Assembly (NCBI GenBank): GCA_002077045.2 | Contig: KZ111183.1 | Coordinates: 33,489 to 97,488 of the forward strand | Direction of reading: 5' to 3' | DNA from: Rachicladosporium sp. CCFEE 5018 | Lineage: Eukaryota > Ascomycota > Dothideomycetes > Cladosporiales > Cladosporiaceae | DNA length: 64,000 nucleotides | Shown here: piece after piece, positions 42,620-55,603 of the stretch | Numbering within the stretch: position 1 is the stretch's first letter | How the letters are laid out: every line of letters starts with the position of its first letter | Position numbers and translations under genes: made by a program | Notes under the pieces: model-generated | Told to the model about the DNA's origin: nothing | The model's database searches: none | Seen by the model: the letters and a program-made list of their open reading frames with translations, nothing else

Positions 42620-43010
42620 CGTGATATACCCAGGAGTGGTCAAGGTGGCGTTTGGGACTTGGAAGGAAATGACGGGCTCCAGGGAGCGGGAAGGCAAGAC
42701 TCTGCTCTGGTACGACAGGGTGATGTATCATAGTTGTACAGCTACTTCACGAGATAACGGATGTACCGGTGCGGCCCTGCACTGCTGCTCTCCAGCGATG
42801 GGACTATGTGCTACCGCTTCCCCATGCGACACCGTGAGTCGTTGTAGGATGAGTCAAAGCAGTCACAGACTCTCTACACTGCGAGCACCGAAGTTCCTGA
42901 GAAACCATCCCTCTTGATGGCACTCTATCGTGCACTGCACTGCCATGGTCTCGACTTTCCGTCAAACTTTTACTCGCGTGCCTCTCGTATTATATCGCGG
43001 GAGATTGTCA

Positions 43011-43735
43011 TTACGAAATCCGCTTCTCAGAGCGGAAAGCCATGGTGCAGAAATCCTCATCGCGGGCTGCTGCAGGCCAGTCACAGCCCATTATCGCGCC
43101 CTTCAGCCACTGGTACTCATCGCCTCGCGGGACCATCTTGTACACAACACGGAGGATCGAGTGCAGAGCAATATGCTCTTCCGGGTCCAAAGCCGACCAA
43201 TCGGGATGGTAATCGATCCTCAGCTGCATCGGTCGGGCAGCCAGGAATTCCAGCCATTGACCAACACTGTCGCCGTCCAGTTGGGTGGTGTTGAAGATCA
43301 AGGCGATGTGGATCTCGCTGGGAGGTGAGGAAGCAAGTTGTGGAAAGTGCGTGAATAGCGCGAGAACGAGGGCGAAATCGAGGTTCTGCACGCGACAGAG
43401 CATGCGCTGGCTTTTGTGCAGGAGGTCGGCGCATTTGTCGACGTGATGCAGGTACTCGGCTCGAACGACTGTGCAGACGGCCGTAAGGGGCGATACGATG
43501 ATGTGGTGGCCCTCAGATGGCACGATCAGTGTGCGTAGTGGCACGCGATCGTAGATTTGGCAGCGGATTTCAGGTCGTAAGTCTAATAATGGACACTAAG
43601 AGGGATGTCAGACAAGCTGTAGTGTACCTCGCTGGCAGTACGCACTGAATCGGTGGACGACAGGACGCTCCGGAAAGCAGCGCGGCAGGGACGCCGTTGT
43701 CGACCAGATGACGCCGCGGCACGACGTCGAGCCAT
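43011..43735 (-). CDS. LPxEIR-type fungal protein, intact paralog (copy B)
   Basis: Same two-exon gene as 3976-4700. Exon 1 is 43735-43646, the intron 43645-43596 and exon 2 43595-43011, encoding an identical 224-aa product of unknown function. Confidence 0.63.
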
Positions 43736-44184
43736 TGCACTGCACTCAACCCTGCAATACCTTCTTCTGCGTTGCTATCAATGGCTCAACGTTGCTGATG
43801 GAATATGAGATACTACTGAAGACAACACTGAGCATGGCATGGAGGCACCTAGACTTTCCTCGGCGTTCTAGAGATCCACCGTCGCGGCAGTCAGCCAGTA
43901 AACGCTAGAGGGCGTTGGACAATTCGAAGTATGCAGTAGCGATAAGCCTGCGGACGCAATTCTCAGGTATCGCGTAGGCAGCAGTACGGCACAGTAAGGC
44001 GGGAGCAGTCGGATGTAGAGATTGCTAGCGCCTGCATGTAGCATCTATATTCTTTGGGTCACCTCAATACTCCTAGTCCAGATTAAGCAGTTTTCGATTT
44101 GAACAGCTGCAGACAACTGTATCATGTCAGTCCATGTGCTCCAATAACGGACCCGAACCTTTTCATCAGATGCCCACAATTTAG

Positions 44185-44909
44185 TCACTTACAGTCTTCT
44201 GGTGCACCGCATGGCATCCTACAAGAAGCCAGCGCATTCCGCAGTCCCTGACACTCCGGTGGCGCAGGGACCGAACTCTTCATTCCGCGGAGTACCGTAT
44301 GCGTGAGCTTGTGATGCTCTTTGCTCATCACATTCAAGCGGAGGAGATACTGAATGTTGAGGCTGCTAGCAGCTGGATGCTGTATCCATCTCCCAAGACT
44401 GCGAGTGTCGAGGTCGGGGCCATCGACGATGAGCACAACCGTCATGCCGTAGATAGGTGCGCCGCCAGGTTCGCGCGCCCAAAGATAGTTGATGGCTTTG
44501 ATGGCTTGCGAGAAGTCAAATCTGGGCACGTAGATCCTCAATGTGCGACTTGTGCTCAGTAGACTGTGGCGTTTGTGCTGCAGGAACTCGGTCCTGATGA
44601 ACTTGCAGATGGTCACCAGCGGGGAGATCACTACGCAAGGTTCTGCCTAGGCGCCGCGAGAGGGTACAACCAGTGTGTGCGCCGGTAAGATGAGGTCGTA
44701 GATCAAGCAACGCACTTCCGTAGGTAGATCGAGGATCGGACACTGTGAGGGTCAGTGGAAGTAAGACACAATGAGCGAGCGGGAAGGATTGCAGTATCAT
44801 CTGAGGCCAACACACTCTTGAATGGTGCAGGGGGATGGCGACGGCGACGACGTTTGCCAGATTCAGTGGGGCGTTTCCTACTTGCCTTGTCGCTGCGTCG
44901 CCTAGCCAT
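44185..44909 (-). pseudogene. LPxEVR-type paralog with in-frame TAG (copy B)
   Basis: Same as 5150-5874. The premature TAG is at 44649-44647, in the same codon as in the other copies, and the frame is open on both sides of it. Confidence 0.6.
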
Positions 44910-45157
44910 CTTGGCACTTTCGTGAAGCAGATTGAGCAAGATTGGAGTATTGCAGTATGAAGAGTGCAAGCAGCAGTGTGGCACAGTAGGCGGGAGTAGC
45001 CGCGGCTGATGTGACACCTTGAGAGAACAAGTGGATGAGTGGACGACACCCTATAGACGTTTTCAGCGATATACGATCTTGATGGGTATCTAAGACGTCC
45101 GGTCCCTGCCTCGCACCTTCGGAAGGCTTGTCAGCGGCCTGTGAGTAGGCATGCGCG

Positions 45158-46642
45158 TCAGAACCCTCGGATGTCCCACGGCTCTGACCTTAGAGGCCCC
45201 TTTAACGAGCTCATGCCCCGGTGCAAAACGGAGCCCTGTCCAGCCTTCCCGACGAGTCTTTCTCCGTTTCGATCCCACATGACATTGCCGCGCAAGATCG
45301 TATACCTAGGCCACTGCGTCAGAGGCTTCCCTTCGTAAGGCGTGTAGTCAACGTTATGGTGCAACATCTCGTTGGTCAAAGCGAAGGTGCCGAGCTTGCC
45401 TGATGGGTACCATATGACCAGGTCTGCATCGCTCTGACCCGGTGAGATGGTGCCCTTGCGGGGGTACAACCCGTAAAGCTTCGCAGCGTTAGTAGCTGTC
45501 ACCTCGACAAATCGTTTCATCTCCAATCGCTCGGCGCTCATAGCCAGAGGTAATCGGGTCTCAACACCTGGACAGCCATTCGGAATGTACTTGAACTGGC
45601 CCTCTGGAAACTCTGCTGTGATGCATGTCTTCTTTCCCGTCTCGCTGTCGTCGTAGATGAACGGACAGTGGTCGCTACTGAGAACCGTGAACGTGCCGTC
45701 CTCGAGACCTTGCCAGATGCCCTCTTGATCTTGCTCATTCTCCCGAGGTGGCGGAGAGCAGACGCACTTTGCACCTTCGAACCCAGGCTTGTCAAGGTCA
45801 GCCTTAGTGAGGAAGAGATATTGTGGGCAAGTTTCGGCATACACTGGGAGCCCGCGAGACTGTGCTGAGCGAATATGCGATGCGGATGCTGGCGAGCTGA
45901 TGTGGACGAGCAGAATGGGCACGTCAATGAACTCGGATAGACAGATGGCACGGTATGTAGCTTCGATCTCAGCCATGGCCGGATGAGAAGTAGCGTGATA
46001 TCGAGGAGCATACATCTTTCGCTTCTCAAGTTGAGCCGTCATCCAGATGATCAAGTCATTGTTCTCGGCGTGTATTAGCGTCGTGATGCCGTGTTCTCTC
46101 GCCGCGAGTAAAGTGTCTAGTATCTGCCCATCGTTCAACTGCAATGCTGCGTAAGTCATGTAGATCTTGAGAGACGAGATCCCTTTCTCCCTCAAAGTGG
46201 GGAACTCAGCCAGCGCCTTGTCCGACGGATTTGAGACGAGCAGATGGAAAGAGTAGTCTGTATAGCATCTATTCTTCGCCTTCTTGTGGGTAACCTCGAG
46301 GGTTGACAGGAGGCTGTCTTCGGTCCTCTGCTGTGGTGCGAATGCAATGATCGTAGTCGTGCCTCCACAGATAGCTGATCTGGTGCCGGTTTCGAACGTA
46401 TCTGCACTGCTGCCCTTGCCGAAGAGCTGCGGTTCTTCGAGATGAACATGAGCGTCTATACCGCCGGGCGTGATATAGCCACCTTCAGCATCGATCGTGC
46501 GCCCAATGGTATTATTGCTGAAGCTTCCGCGAGGACCCAGGGATGCGATCTGCTCGCCTTTGATTGCAATGTCCACCTCCGAGATCGCTTCATCAGTAAC
46601 CACGATACCATTGATGATGACGAGGTCATAATCAAGCGCCAT
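45158..46642 (-). CDS. PYD2: Dihydropyrimidinase (copy B)
   Basis: Identical 494-aa product to 6123-7607. All zinc ligands (His65, His67, Lys159, His191, His247, Asp324) are kept. Confidence 0.92.
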   Translation of the reverse strand: MALDYDLVIINGIVVTDEAISEVDIAIKGEQIASLGPRGSFSNNTIGRTIDAEGGYITPGGIDAHVHLEEPQLFGKGSSADTFETGTRSAICGGTTTIIAFAPQQRTEDSLLSTLEVTHKKAKNRCYTDYSFHLLVSNPSDKALAEFPTLREKGISSLKIYMTYAALQLNDGQILDTLLAAREHGITTLIHAENNDLIIWMTAQLEKRKMYAPRYHATSHPAMAEIEATYRAICLSEFIDVPILLVHISSPASASHIRSAQSRGLPVYAETCPQYLFLTKADLDKPGFEGAKCVCSPPPRENEQDQEGIWQGLEDGTFTVLSSDHCPFIYDDSETGKKTCITAEFPEGQFKYIPNGCPGVETRLPLAMSAERLEMKRFVEVTATNAAKLYGLYPRKGTISPGQSDADLVIWYPSGKLGTFALTNEMLHHNVDYTPYEGKPLTQWPRYTILRGNVMWDRNGERLVGKAGQGSVLHRGMSSLKGPLRSEPWDIRGF

Positions 46643-46960
46643 GGCACCTATTTCTCCGCAAAAGGATGGCGTCTTGTGGGATCACGAATGGCGAGGGCTA
46701 TAGTACCAACAGAACAGATCGAGTATGGCTCAGAGGCGGCCATTGATAGTAAAGTAAATGTCGTACTCGAGCCTATCTGCAACGCATCTGCTTATCTTTG
46801 ACATTTGTTTACGTCATAGCGTCCTGTGCGTTTCTATGCTGTACGTGTGACAACAGTTGGATGATCAGCAGTCGTACTCTCTATGCTCGCAAAGCAAGCG
46901 GTATGTGAATGTAACGTTGTACTGAATGTGCGGAGACGCGCTGCGCAGCTTGTGCTCGAC

Positions 46961-49900
46961 TCAGCCGCCGAAATCCATTTTCAAAGCAATCGTAGGCTCC
47001 GTATCACCATTGGTGTCCTGACTGACTTGCGCTCCCGCTCGAGCCTTCAGTATGCGCTCCAGTAAGCTCCTATGCGCACTTGACAATGCGTTGATGCCAG
47101 TTCTGAAGCTTGCGTTGTCCGCCGTAGCCAGCTCCAAAATTCTCGCTGCAGTCTCTTGATGTAGAGAGGGCCCACCTTGCTCTGCTCTTTGCAGTAGCGC
47201 GGACAGAACCATGACCAGTGCCGGCAGTCTACCCTCTGCAGGTATGCGCGGAACGTATGCCGTCAATGTTTGAGCTACCAGCGTAAGGCTCTCGTCGAGT
47301 CCCTCGACCTCGGGCGGCGCGGACAGAAACGCCAGCGCGTGTGTCAAGAAGTGACGAGGTGCTATTTGCGCCATGAGCAGGGTACGTATGCAGCCAGCGG
47401 CTACTCGGGACGTCATGCGACTTTCCAGACACTCGCACAAGTCTTCAACAAACTTGTTGACGGCGGCATTGGTGTTTACAAACACGTCCGGCGCAGTGGA
47501 GATGAGAACAGTGCATGCCAGAAGAGTGTTTTTCTCACAGGCAAGACTGGCCTCCGTCTCCCGCTTCTGTGCGTTCCTGAGGATGAGCTGAAATCGCTTG
47601 AGGGTATTGATAAGCTGACTGTGAGTTTCAGGCTGGACATCTGCGACTATGCTGACGATGAAGCGGCGTAGGATCGGCAAAGTCTGCGGCACGACAGCCG
47701 CTTGACATGATCCTGTGCCGCAGATCGTTACGAAGATGTGGAGAATAGTCGCGTGCAGATCAGTGCGTATGATGGATGGAAAGACCTCCGAAACGTCTAC
47801 TAGAGCCTGCATGCTGGTACGGACGAGCGCGTCTGCCTCATCAGAGGACTCCAAACGGACTGATACAGGGTTATCGGAGAGACCAGGCACGAGGCCAGAG
47901 ATGACCAGGACGATAATCCGCGTGAGCTCGAACAGCTGCTCGATATCATCTGACAGACCTTCGCCATTGACTTGTGTCTCCTCGCTACTTTGACGCGAAG
48001 ACGGATGGGTGATGCATAGATTTCTCGCAATCTCGACAATGATGGCTTGTACGCCGAGACTTTCGGTGAGCACCATGCGATCAAGCAAGTCCATGCATTC
48101 CGAGAAGACGACATCTTGGTATATCGCCTTGCCAGAGACAGAAGGCCGCAGGATTTTCTTGAGTGCTTGGAGGATGTCCATATTGCGTTGCGAGGTCACA
48201 ATGTCGTCTTCAGCCGTACGCACTGCAAGCGATTCGAAAGCGAGGCCAAAGAGCACGAAAAAAAACGCAACGGGCTCCTCGTGGTAATTGATGCCAGCGC
48301 TCTTCCGTCTCGAGATTCCGTTGGTCCCTTCTGCCTTGATCACTGTGTTCTTGTTGTCCAGTGCATCAAACACGAACTCCGAGTCTTCGTCAACAAGACT
48401 AGCAATGGCGTCGACCAGACTGAGCCACGAGTCCTGATAGAAGGCAAGCAGGGTCTGGCGATTCAGTGCAGCATACACACTGTCAAGGTCGTCGTTGGGG
48501 CCTGGAGGACCAATTACAGCGGAAATATCCGGCTCGAATCGCAGTCGCGCGTATTCTCGTAGTGAGCTCAGCCAAAGCGGCACTAGCTGAGCTATGTGTG
48601 GCTTTACTACGACTTCGAGATACTTCTGTTCAACACTTGCCACCTGCAGCTCTGCCCAAGCGGAGAAGATTGCCATGCGGACCATGACTTGCGCGTTGGA
48701 GCTAAGTGCACGCAGGTCACCTATGGTCGCAGTCTCGGAGTCCTTCGAGAAGCTTTCCAATGCCGAGACCAACAGCTTCAAGATGCGGCCCATGCGCTCT
48801 ATATCAGTCACAATGCCAGTAGAGATGAAGGTGGCACATACGTCCACGGCTTCGGCTGCGAGCTCGGGTGAGGAGTCCGCCGCAAACGCGGGTGTCAGCG
48901 CTGAGCTGATCTGTGCCTGGTACTGCTCGAGTAGCATAGCTTCGGCGAAGTCCGGATCTGGTGTGCGTCCAAACATCTTGAGGATCTGCTCCACGATGCG
49001 CAGACCGACTATGCGCAACGCAGCAACGGAAGCTGTCGATGCGGAGAAAGCGATGCGGACGATATCGGCCAGCTTGTACTGTAGCGCCGCCTCGCCTGAC
49101 GTGTCCTCACGAATGGCAGCCTCTTTACTGATCGTGGCAATGAGAGTGAACAGCAGCTCCATGGCAAAGAGTCGAACTTGCCACCGCATGAGTTCCTGCG
49201 TCGAGGTCGGTGTCTGCGAGTCGTCCTCTTTGGCAGCGCCTTCGCTGACAGCGAACCCAGCCACTTCTTCGTCGACGACATCTGGCGCCGGTGTGTTCTT
49301 CGGCAGGGCTGTCTTCGGCTGCTCAACCCTCGACTTAGACTTCGTTAGGACAGTATTGCACCTCGCAATCCACTCCGCAGGGTCGCTACTGCCGGTCTGC
49401 TGCAGCCAATTCAGAAAGATATTGCGAACTGCTGGTGAGTCTGGCTGTGCGTTCAAATACTCCCAAAGCCTTTCCTCGAGCCCTGGCTTTGCTGTGCTAA
49501 TGATCTCGGGCGCGTCCCGTCGCATGAGGCTAAACATGCCGCTTACCGCTGCATGTGAGAGCTCCGCTGAGTCAGAGTCGATGTTGGCTTGAAGACGCCT
49601 TACGTAATCGTCTGTCTGCAGATGTCCGGGCGCGTAGACTGAGAGATGTTCCATGCATCGTAAGCTCGCCAGCAAAGTCTCTACCTCAGTCTCGACGTCG
49701 AACAGACCGACCAGTGTAAGGATCATGTCTCTGCTTTTCGTCATGTCCTGGAGAGCTGGCCCGAGCACGTTGATCAAGGCGTCCACCCCATGCGCAATGG
49801 CAGCCGAGATGGGGAGGTCGAGCGACATGTTCGACGAGGCAAGCGTCACATTCTCACTGTTGTGATTGTCGGACACAAAGAGTTGGCTCAACATACCCAG

Positions 49901-52196
49901 CGTACTAGTCACGTAAGCTGAGAAATTTAGACCGGCGGATTCAGCAACTCTTCCCAACGCCTCGAGCGCCCAGAAGTGCACAAGTGGGTGAGAGTCCGCG
50001 GCGAGCGACATGAGAATGCCGACTATGTTCTTCATATGATAGCCTGCAGCCATGCCGCCCAGTCGCGTATGTATACAAGCCAAGGCTAGTGCGCAGCCGG
50101 CTCGCACATGTGGCTCACGATTGCTGACGATTATCTCGATGAGTTGCGTAACCTCGTTCGTGGTGAGTGCACTCCCAGAGCTGCTGCAGAGTCGGCCTAG
50201 TGCATCGGCTGCCAGAAGTCGGACGCTATGATCTGGGTCCTTGATTAGAACGTGCAGGATGTCCTGCAACACTTTCTCTGCTTGCGCGCTCTGCAGACTG
50301 CCTTTTGTGCTTCCAGTGTCGCCTGTCGTGACCCGGAGCGAAAGATACAAGGCAAGTGCAATATTCACTGTGATTGCAGCCTTTCGGGCGGGGTCCTTCT
50401 GTAAGCTAGATGAGGAAAGTGAAGCTGATACCTGCTCAAGCACGCTCTCTTGCACTTTCGGTGTTTGCAATGGTAATGACAGTCCGAACACTGCAATCGC
50501 TGCGTTGACTGTCTCTGTGTCTGCGATAACGGGCAGTGAAACGCCGTCGACGTCAGGGTCTATGTAGCATGCCGCCGGATCATACTCTGCGGCGCCAATG
50601 ACAGGTGTCATACTAATATCATTGACAACCGCTTCATCGTCTGATCTTGATGTCCAGTGTCGGGCTTGATCGCGGCTGGCAGGATCCCGGACATCGAGCC
50701 TGCAAACGAGACTGCTTACGCCAAAGCCGTGGTTGTCAGCCGTTTCCCATATGCTCTCGAATGTACCCGATGAGCCAGCGATAGATGCACTGAGTGAATT
50801 CGGTGCAGCGTAGTCAGTGCTAGAGAATGATGCGACAGCCAACGGTAGCATCATAGAGTGGGAAGCAGACTCAATGGCGCCATGCGAGCTCCGGGTCAAC
50901 AATAAAGAAAAGCAGCGAAACACTCGGCGTCGTACTGTGACTTCGTAATCTTGAAGCTGCATGCTAGGCCTCAGTCTGTTGCTGGGATCGTCTGTAGTCT
51001 TCTTCTGTGGTAGACCCTGAAGGAAAGCCACAGTGTGCTCCAGCATGGCTGACAGTCTCCTCGACGTGTCAAGGGTGAGCAGCCGCTGATTGAAGGTCAA
51101 GAACGCCTCGATCGATCCGAGCGCGGTTTCACGAACGTGAGCCAGGTAGCTGAGCTCGAACACACTGCGCTTGGTCGTGCTCTCGTTCGGCAGTGGCTTT
51201 GGGAGTGCGTTCTTCCACAACAGCATCAGCTGAGGCAGGTGGATCTTGACGAAGTTCGGCCCAAGTGACATGAGACCGCCAATCATCACCCAAGCGACTT
51301 GTAGCTGGCAGCCCGAGATGCGAAGGTCAGAGCTGCTGCTACTCTTGAGCAAATTGGTTGCTTGCTCGAGCACACGTGCATACACGTCCACTGAACCATA
51401 CAGCGGGTGTCGAATCGAAGCGCTGAGCACCGCCGACAGACCATGCGCATAGCCTATGCATCGCTTTGGACTCTGTCGTTGCGTGTTCAGTAAGTTCAAC
51501 TCGCGATTGACACTGTTCATACAGATGGTTACAGAAGGTAGCAGCTGCTGCGGTACGGCGAGTACGAGTGCTTTCAGCGCTCTCGCAGCGTGTATCTGCA
51601 CTACAAAGCTGGGGTGCTGTAGAACCTGTAGCAGTCCTTCCCGGCACAGCTCCGCAATTGTACCGGCTCCGGCAGCGAGACATTGTATGAGGGAAGTCAG
51701 TGCGCTCACAGCGGCTGTCAGAGTCTGCTTCGTAGGTTCTGCACGCTCTTTGATTGCCTGTGGGTAGTCCTTGATGATCTCATTGAGCAGAAATCGGCTT
51801 GCATTCAATTGTGCCGTTTCGCCCAGCATACGTCCAATGACTCGCTCTAGAACGACACGAACGTACCTTCGGCTTGCAAGTTGTCGATATTTGTTGAAGG
51901 TGAGTCCAGGATGACTGAGAACGTCTACGAAGAGATGTCTGGCGATCTCGCCGTAGTGCTGTTCGACCACGCTCTCACCAAGACTCCGAAAGATCCTGAT
52001 GTAGGTGTTGATGACAGCGCCGCGCGCTCGGTGAGTTGTGGTCGACCGCATATACTGCATGGAGAGGGTCCTCATGATCTCGGCGAGACTCAGCGAGAGC
52101 GAAGTCGCTGGCTTCTCGGGGACAGGTGATGATGTGCGCTCGATCTCTTCGTCCGCCTCTTCGCCGGGTGTCTTCTTCTTCGCCTTTTTGGGCTTC
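46961..52196 (-). CDS. LAA1: HEATR5/Laa1-family HEAT-repeat protein, 5' end missing (copy B)
   Basis: Same product as 7926-13161 with no residue difference. It is truncated at the same base by the second N gap. A conceptual reading across the Ns joins it to antisense ATP2 sequence, which is an artefact and not a fusion. Confidence 0.87.
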
Positions 52197-52296
52197 NNNN
52201 NNNNNNNNNNNNNNNNNNNNNNNNNNNNNNNNNNNNNNNNNNNNNNNNNNNNNNNNNNNNNNNNNNNNNNNNNNNNNNNNNNNNNNNNNNNNNNNN
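52197..52296. other. Assembly gap (100 N)
   Basis: A second run of exactly 100 N. Its left flank is the same LAA1 base as at the first gap. Its right flank falls inside the ATP2 last exon. Confidence 0.99.
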
Positions 52297-52553
52297 TGTC
52301 GGAAGCCGACAAGCTGACCGTCGAGCGTGCGCGCAAGCTGCAGCGTTTCTTGAGCCAGCCGTTCACCGTCGCTACGGTGTTCACGGGTATTGAGGGCACG
52401 CTTGTGGATCTCAAGGACACGATCCGGTCATTCAAGAGCATCATGAGCGGCGAGTGCGACGATCTGCCCGAGGGTGCTTTCTACATGGTGGGAGACATTG
52501 AGAGCGCACGGGCTAAGGGCGAGAAGATTCTGGCCGACTTGGAGAAGGACTAG
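52297..52553 (+). CDS. ATP2: ATP synthase subunit beta, 3' fragment (copy C)
   Basis: The last 85 codons and stop of ATP2, starting mid-codon after the N gap at LSEADKLTVERARKLQ and ending KILADLEKD. It follows copy A rather than B at the GACATT and CGGGCT sites near the end. Whether this allele carries the intron insertion cannot be seen because the contig starts downstream of it. Confidence 0.95.
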
Positions 52554-53093
52554 ATGTGTTTTGCAGAGAGGATGAGGATTACTGAGAGGCGGTCTTGCGT
52601 AGCTTCGAAGGCACGCGAGGCTTGTGTGTACAGAGCAAAAGCTAGAGCGGAGAGGCGAGGGCTGTAGTGTGTAGACTAGTGCTGTGGAACCGTGGTCCGT
52701 TTGCATCTCCTGCTTTCCCCCAAGTCCTTGATCATTCAAGTCGCTTCTCCGGAACACTGAAATAGAGGTAATGCTCGTACCAGTTTGACTATGGCAGCGA
52801 AGTCATGGACTGCTGCACTCCAGGGAGACGTCGATGTGAAAGAGGCTGGAGACAGACTGCCTCTGTCTCTCACTGCTATTCCATGCTACACTTGGACTAC
52901 TTTGAGTAGCTCTGTAGATGCACAAGAACGTTCGTGATTTCCGAGAGACATTGATATGTGTGGCCCGAGCTCAAACTTTCTTTGACTGCATCATGTCCGT
53001 GTCGGTCCTTTTGTTCACATCACCAAATGCGAAGGTGTCTCTATATGAAGCCCTTCATAGCACAACCGACCTCTCACCAATGGATTCGCTACC

Positions 53094-54038
53094 ATGACCA
53101 CGCTTAGGCTGATGCGCTCGCTGTTGCCATCACGCCTACGTTCCCAGAATGTCTCTGCCCTCAGGTCGGCTGTGGCTGGATCGACGTTCTGCGCCTTGCC
53201 TGCGCTATGCTCGCAGACGTGTCGCTGCTTCGCGCAGGTGCACGATCTAGACAGTCTGAACCGCGACGTCTACTTCACGAGCACTCCTCCGCGCCTGACG
53301 GGTGGTGGCGACCACCGGCCGCCGGACGAGAGGACGTTGCAGTTGGGCAAGACTGTTCGCGAGCTCCACACCCGCCTCCCGACGCTCCTTCAGTCGCCGC
53401 TTCCCTCTGAGATCTTGTCTCCGCAGATCACTCTCCACCTGTTTCCCTCTACGCACCCACATCTCCCAACTGTCTCGGGTCGAATAGCTTACGTAGCTGC
53501 GCTCTGGACGGCGCCTGTAGCGTGGGGCCGCGTACCTCTTGTGGGCAATGTCAAGCTCACCATCCTTTCGGAGAGAATGGCGCGGAATGGCGTTGACAGG
53601 CTGGAGGGCGGAGGTGGTGAGAAGCTTGTAGTCAAGTGGAAGACCTGCGGCAAGACAAAGTTCAGAGATGGCAGTGGAGGCATCTATCGCGGTGTCGGCA
53701 TCGGCGCGAAGGACCCGGTGGAGCGGATCAAGACTTTCATCTCTGGCCTGTCATCTGGCTCTGCCGCCGAGGACAACGACAAAGACGAAGAGTTCTGCGG
53801 CATCTTCATCTTCGAGTTTGACGAGAAGGGCAGAATCGCGAAGCATGTCATTGAGCATACGGAGCAGGGAGGGCGGTGGGATGACTTGACGAGGGTCGTG
53901 AGCGTCACGGATTGGCTACTGGGCAGTTTGAATGGGAAGCGAAGGGTAGAACACGGTATGCCGGAGTTGGCACTTTGCGAGGAGAGACCGGAAGGCGGCG
54001 CACTGAGACTGGTGGACAGGACGAGGCGGTTTGCTTAG
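53094..54038 (+). CDS. Predicted mitochondrial NTF2-like/DUF2358-like protein (copy C)
   Basis: Third identical copy of the 314-aa protein described at 2640-3584, with the Arg-rich presequence and C-terminal FEFDEKGRIAKHVIEH strand intact. Confidence 0.75.
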   Translation: MTTLRLMRSLLPSRLRSQNVSALRSAVAGSTFCALPALCSQTCRCFAQVHDLDSLNRDVYFTSTPPRLTGGGDHRPPDERTLQLGKTVRELHTRLPTLLQSPLPSEILSPQITLHLFPSTHPHLPTVSGRIAYVAALWTAPVAWGRVPLVGNVKLTILSERMARNGVDRLEGGGGEKLVVKWKTCGKTKFRDGSGGIYRGVGIGAKDPVERIKTFISGLSSGSAAEDNDKDEEFCGIFIFEFDEKGRIAKHVIEHTEQGGRWDDLTRVVSVTDWLLGSLNGKRRVEHGMPELALCEERPEGGALRLVDRTRRFA

Positions 54039-54429
54039 CGTGATATACCCAGGAGTGGTCAAGGTGGCGTTTGGGACTTGGAAGGAAATGACGGGCTCCA
54101 GGGAGCGGGAAGGCAAGACTCTGCTCTGGTACGACAGGGTGATGTATCATAGTTGTACAGCTACTTCACGAGATAACGGATGTACCGGTGCGGCCCTGCA
54201 CTGCTGCTCTCCAGCGATGGGACTATGTGCTACCGCTTCCCCATGCGACACCGTGAGTCGTTGTAGGATGAGTCAAAGCAGTCACAGACTCTCTACACTG
54301 CGAGCACCGAAGTTCCTGAGAAACCATCCCTCTTGATGGCACTCTATCGTGCACTGCACTGCCATGGTCTCGACTTTCCGTCAAACTTTTACTCGCGTGC
54401 CTCTCGTATTATATCGCGGGAGATTGTCA

Positions 54430-55154
54430 TTACGAAATCCGCTTCTCAGAGCGGAAAGCCATGGTGCAGAAATCCTCATCGCGGGCTGCTGCAGGCCAGT
54501 CACAGCCCATTATCGCGCCCTTCAGCCACTGGTACTCATCGCCTCGCGGGACCATCTTGTACACAACACGGAGGATCGAGTGCAGAGCAATATGCTCTTC
54601 CGGGTCCAAAGCCGACCAATCGGGATGGTAATCGATCCTCAGCTGCATCGGTCGGGCAGCCAGGAATTCCAGCCATTGACCAACACTGTCGCCGTCCAGT
54701 TGGGTGGTGTTGAAGATCAAGGCGATGTGGATCTCGCTGGGAGGTGAGGAAGCAAGTTGTGGAAAGTGCGTGAATAGCGCGAGAACGAGGGCGAAATCGA
54801 GGTTCTGCACGCGACAGAGCATGCGCTGGCTTTTGTGCAGGAGGTCGGCGCATTTGTCGACGTGATGCAGGTACTCGGCTCGAACGACTGTGCAGACGGC
54901 CGTAAGGGGCGATACGATGATGTGGTGGCCCTCAGATGGCACGATCAGTGTGCGTAGTGGCACGCGATCGTAGATTTGGCAGCGGATTTCAGGTCGTAAG
55001 TCTAATAATGGACACTAAGAGGGATGTCAGACAAGCTGTAGTGTACCTCGCTGGCAGTACGCACTGAATCGGTGGACGACAGGACGCTCCGGAAAGCAGC
55101 GCGGCAGGGACGCCGTTGTCGACCAGATGACGCCGCGGCACGACGTCGAGCCAT
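54430..55154 (-). CDS. LPxEIR-type fungal protein, intact paralog (copy C)
   Basis: Same two-exon gene as 3976-4700. Exon 1 is 55154-55065, the intron 55064-55015 and exon 2 55014-54430, with an identical product. Confidence 0.63.
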
Positions 55155-55603
55155 TGCACTGCACTCAACCCTGCAATACCTTCTTCTGCGTTGCTATCAA
55201 TGGCTCAACGTTGCTGATGGAATATGAGATACTACTGAAGACAACACTGAGCATGGCATGGAGGCACCTAGACTTTCCTCGGCGTTCTAGAGATCCACCG
55301 TCGCGGCAGTCAGCCAGTAAACGCTAGAGGGCGTTGGACAATTCGAAGTATGCAGTAGCGATAAGCCTGCGGACGCAATTCTCAGGTATCGCGTAGGCAG
55401 CAGTACGGCACAGTAAGGCGGGAGCAGTCGGATGTAGAGATTGCTAGCGCCTGCATGTAGCATCTATATTCTTTGGGTCACCTCAATACTCCTAGTCCAG
55501 ATTAAGCAGTTTTCGATTTGAACAGCTGCAGACAACTGTATCATGTCAGTCCATGTGCTCCAATAACGGACCCGAACCTTTTCATCAGATGCCCACAATT
55601 TAG

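Larger units (their letters stand above)
37319..52196. repeat. Triplicated block, copy B
   Basis: This second copy is continuous with the single-copy region to its left, so its left junction lies within one contig. It differs from copy A mainly inside ATP2, with many synonymous differences and a 1.7-kb insertion in one intron. From about 40880 to its end it is almost identical to copy A. It stops at the same LAA1 base as copy A, followed by 100 N. Confidence 0.95.

Noticed and set aside
52196..52444. Apparent fusion of LAA1 with antisense ATP2 sequence across the gap
   Set aside because: The reading frame passes through 100 N and antisense DNA, so it is a product of conceptual translation only.
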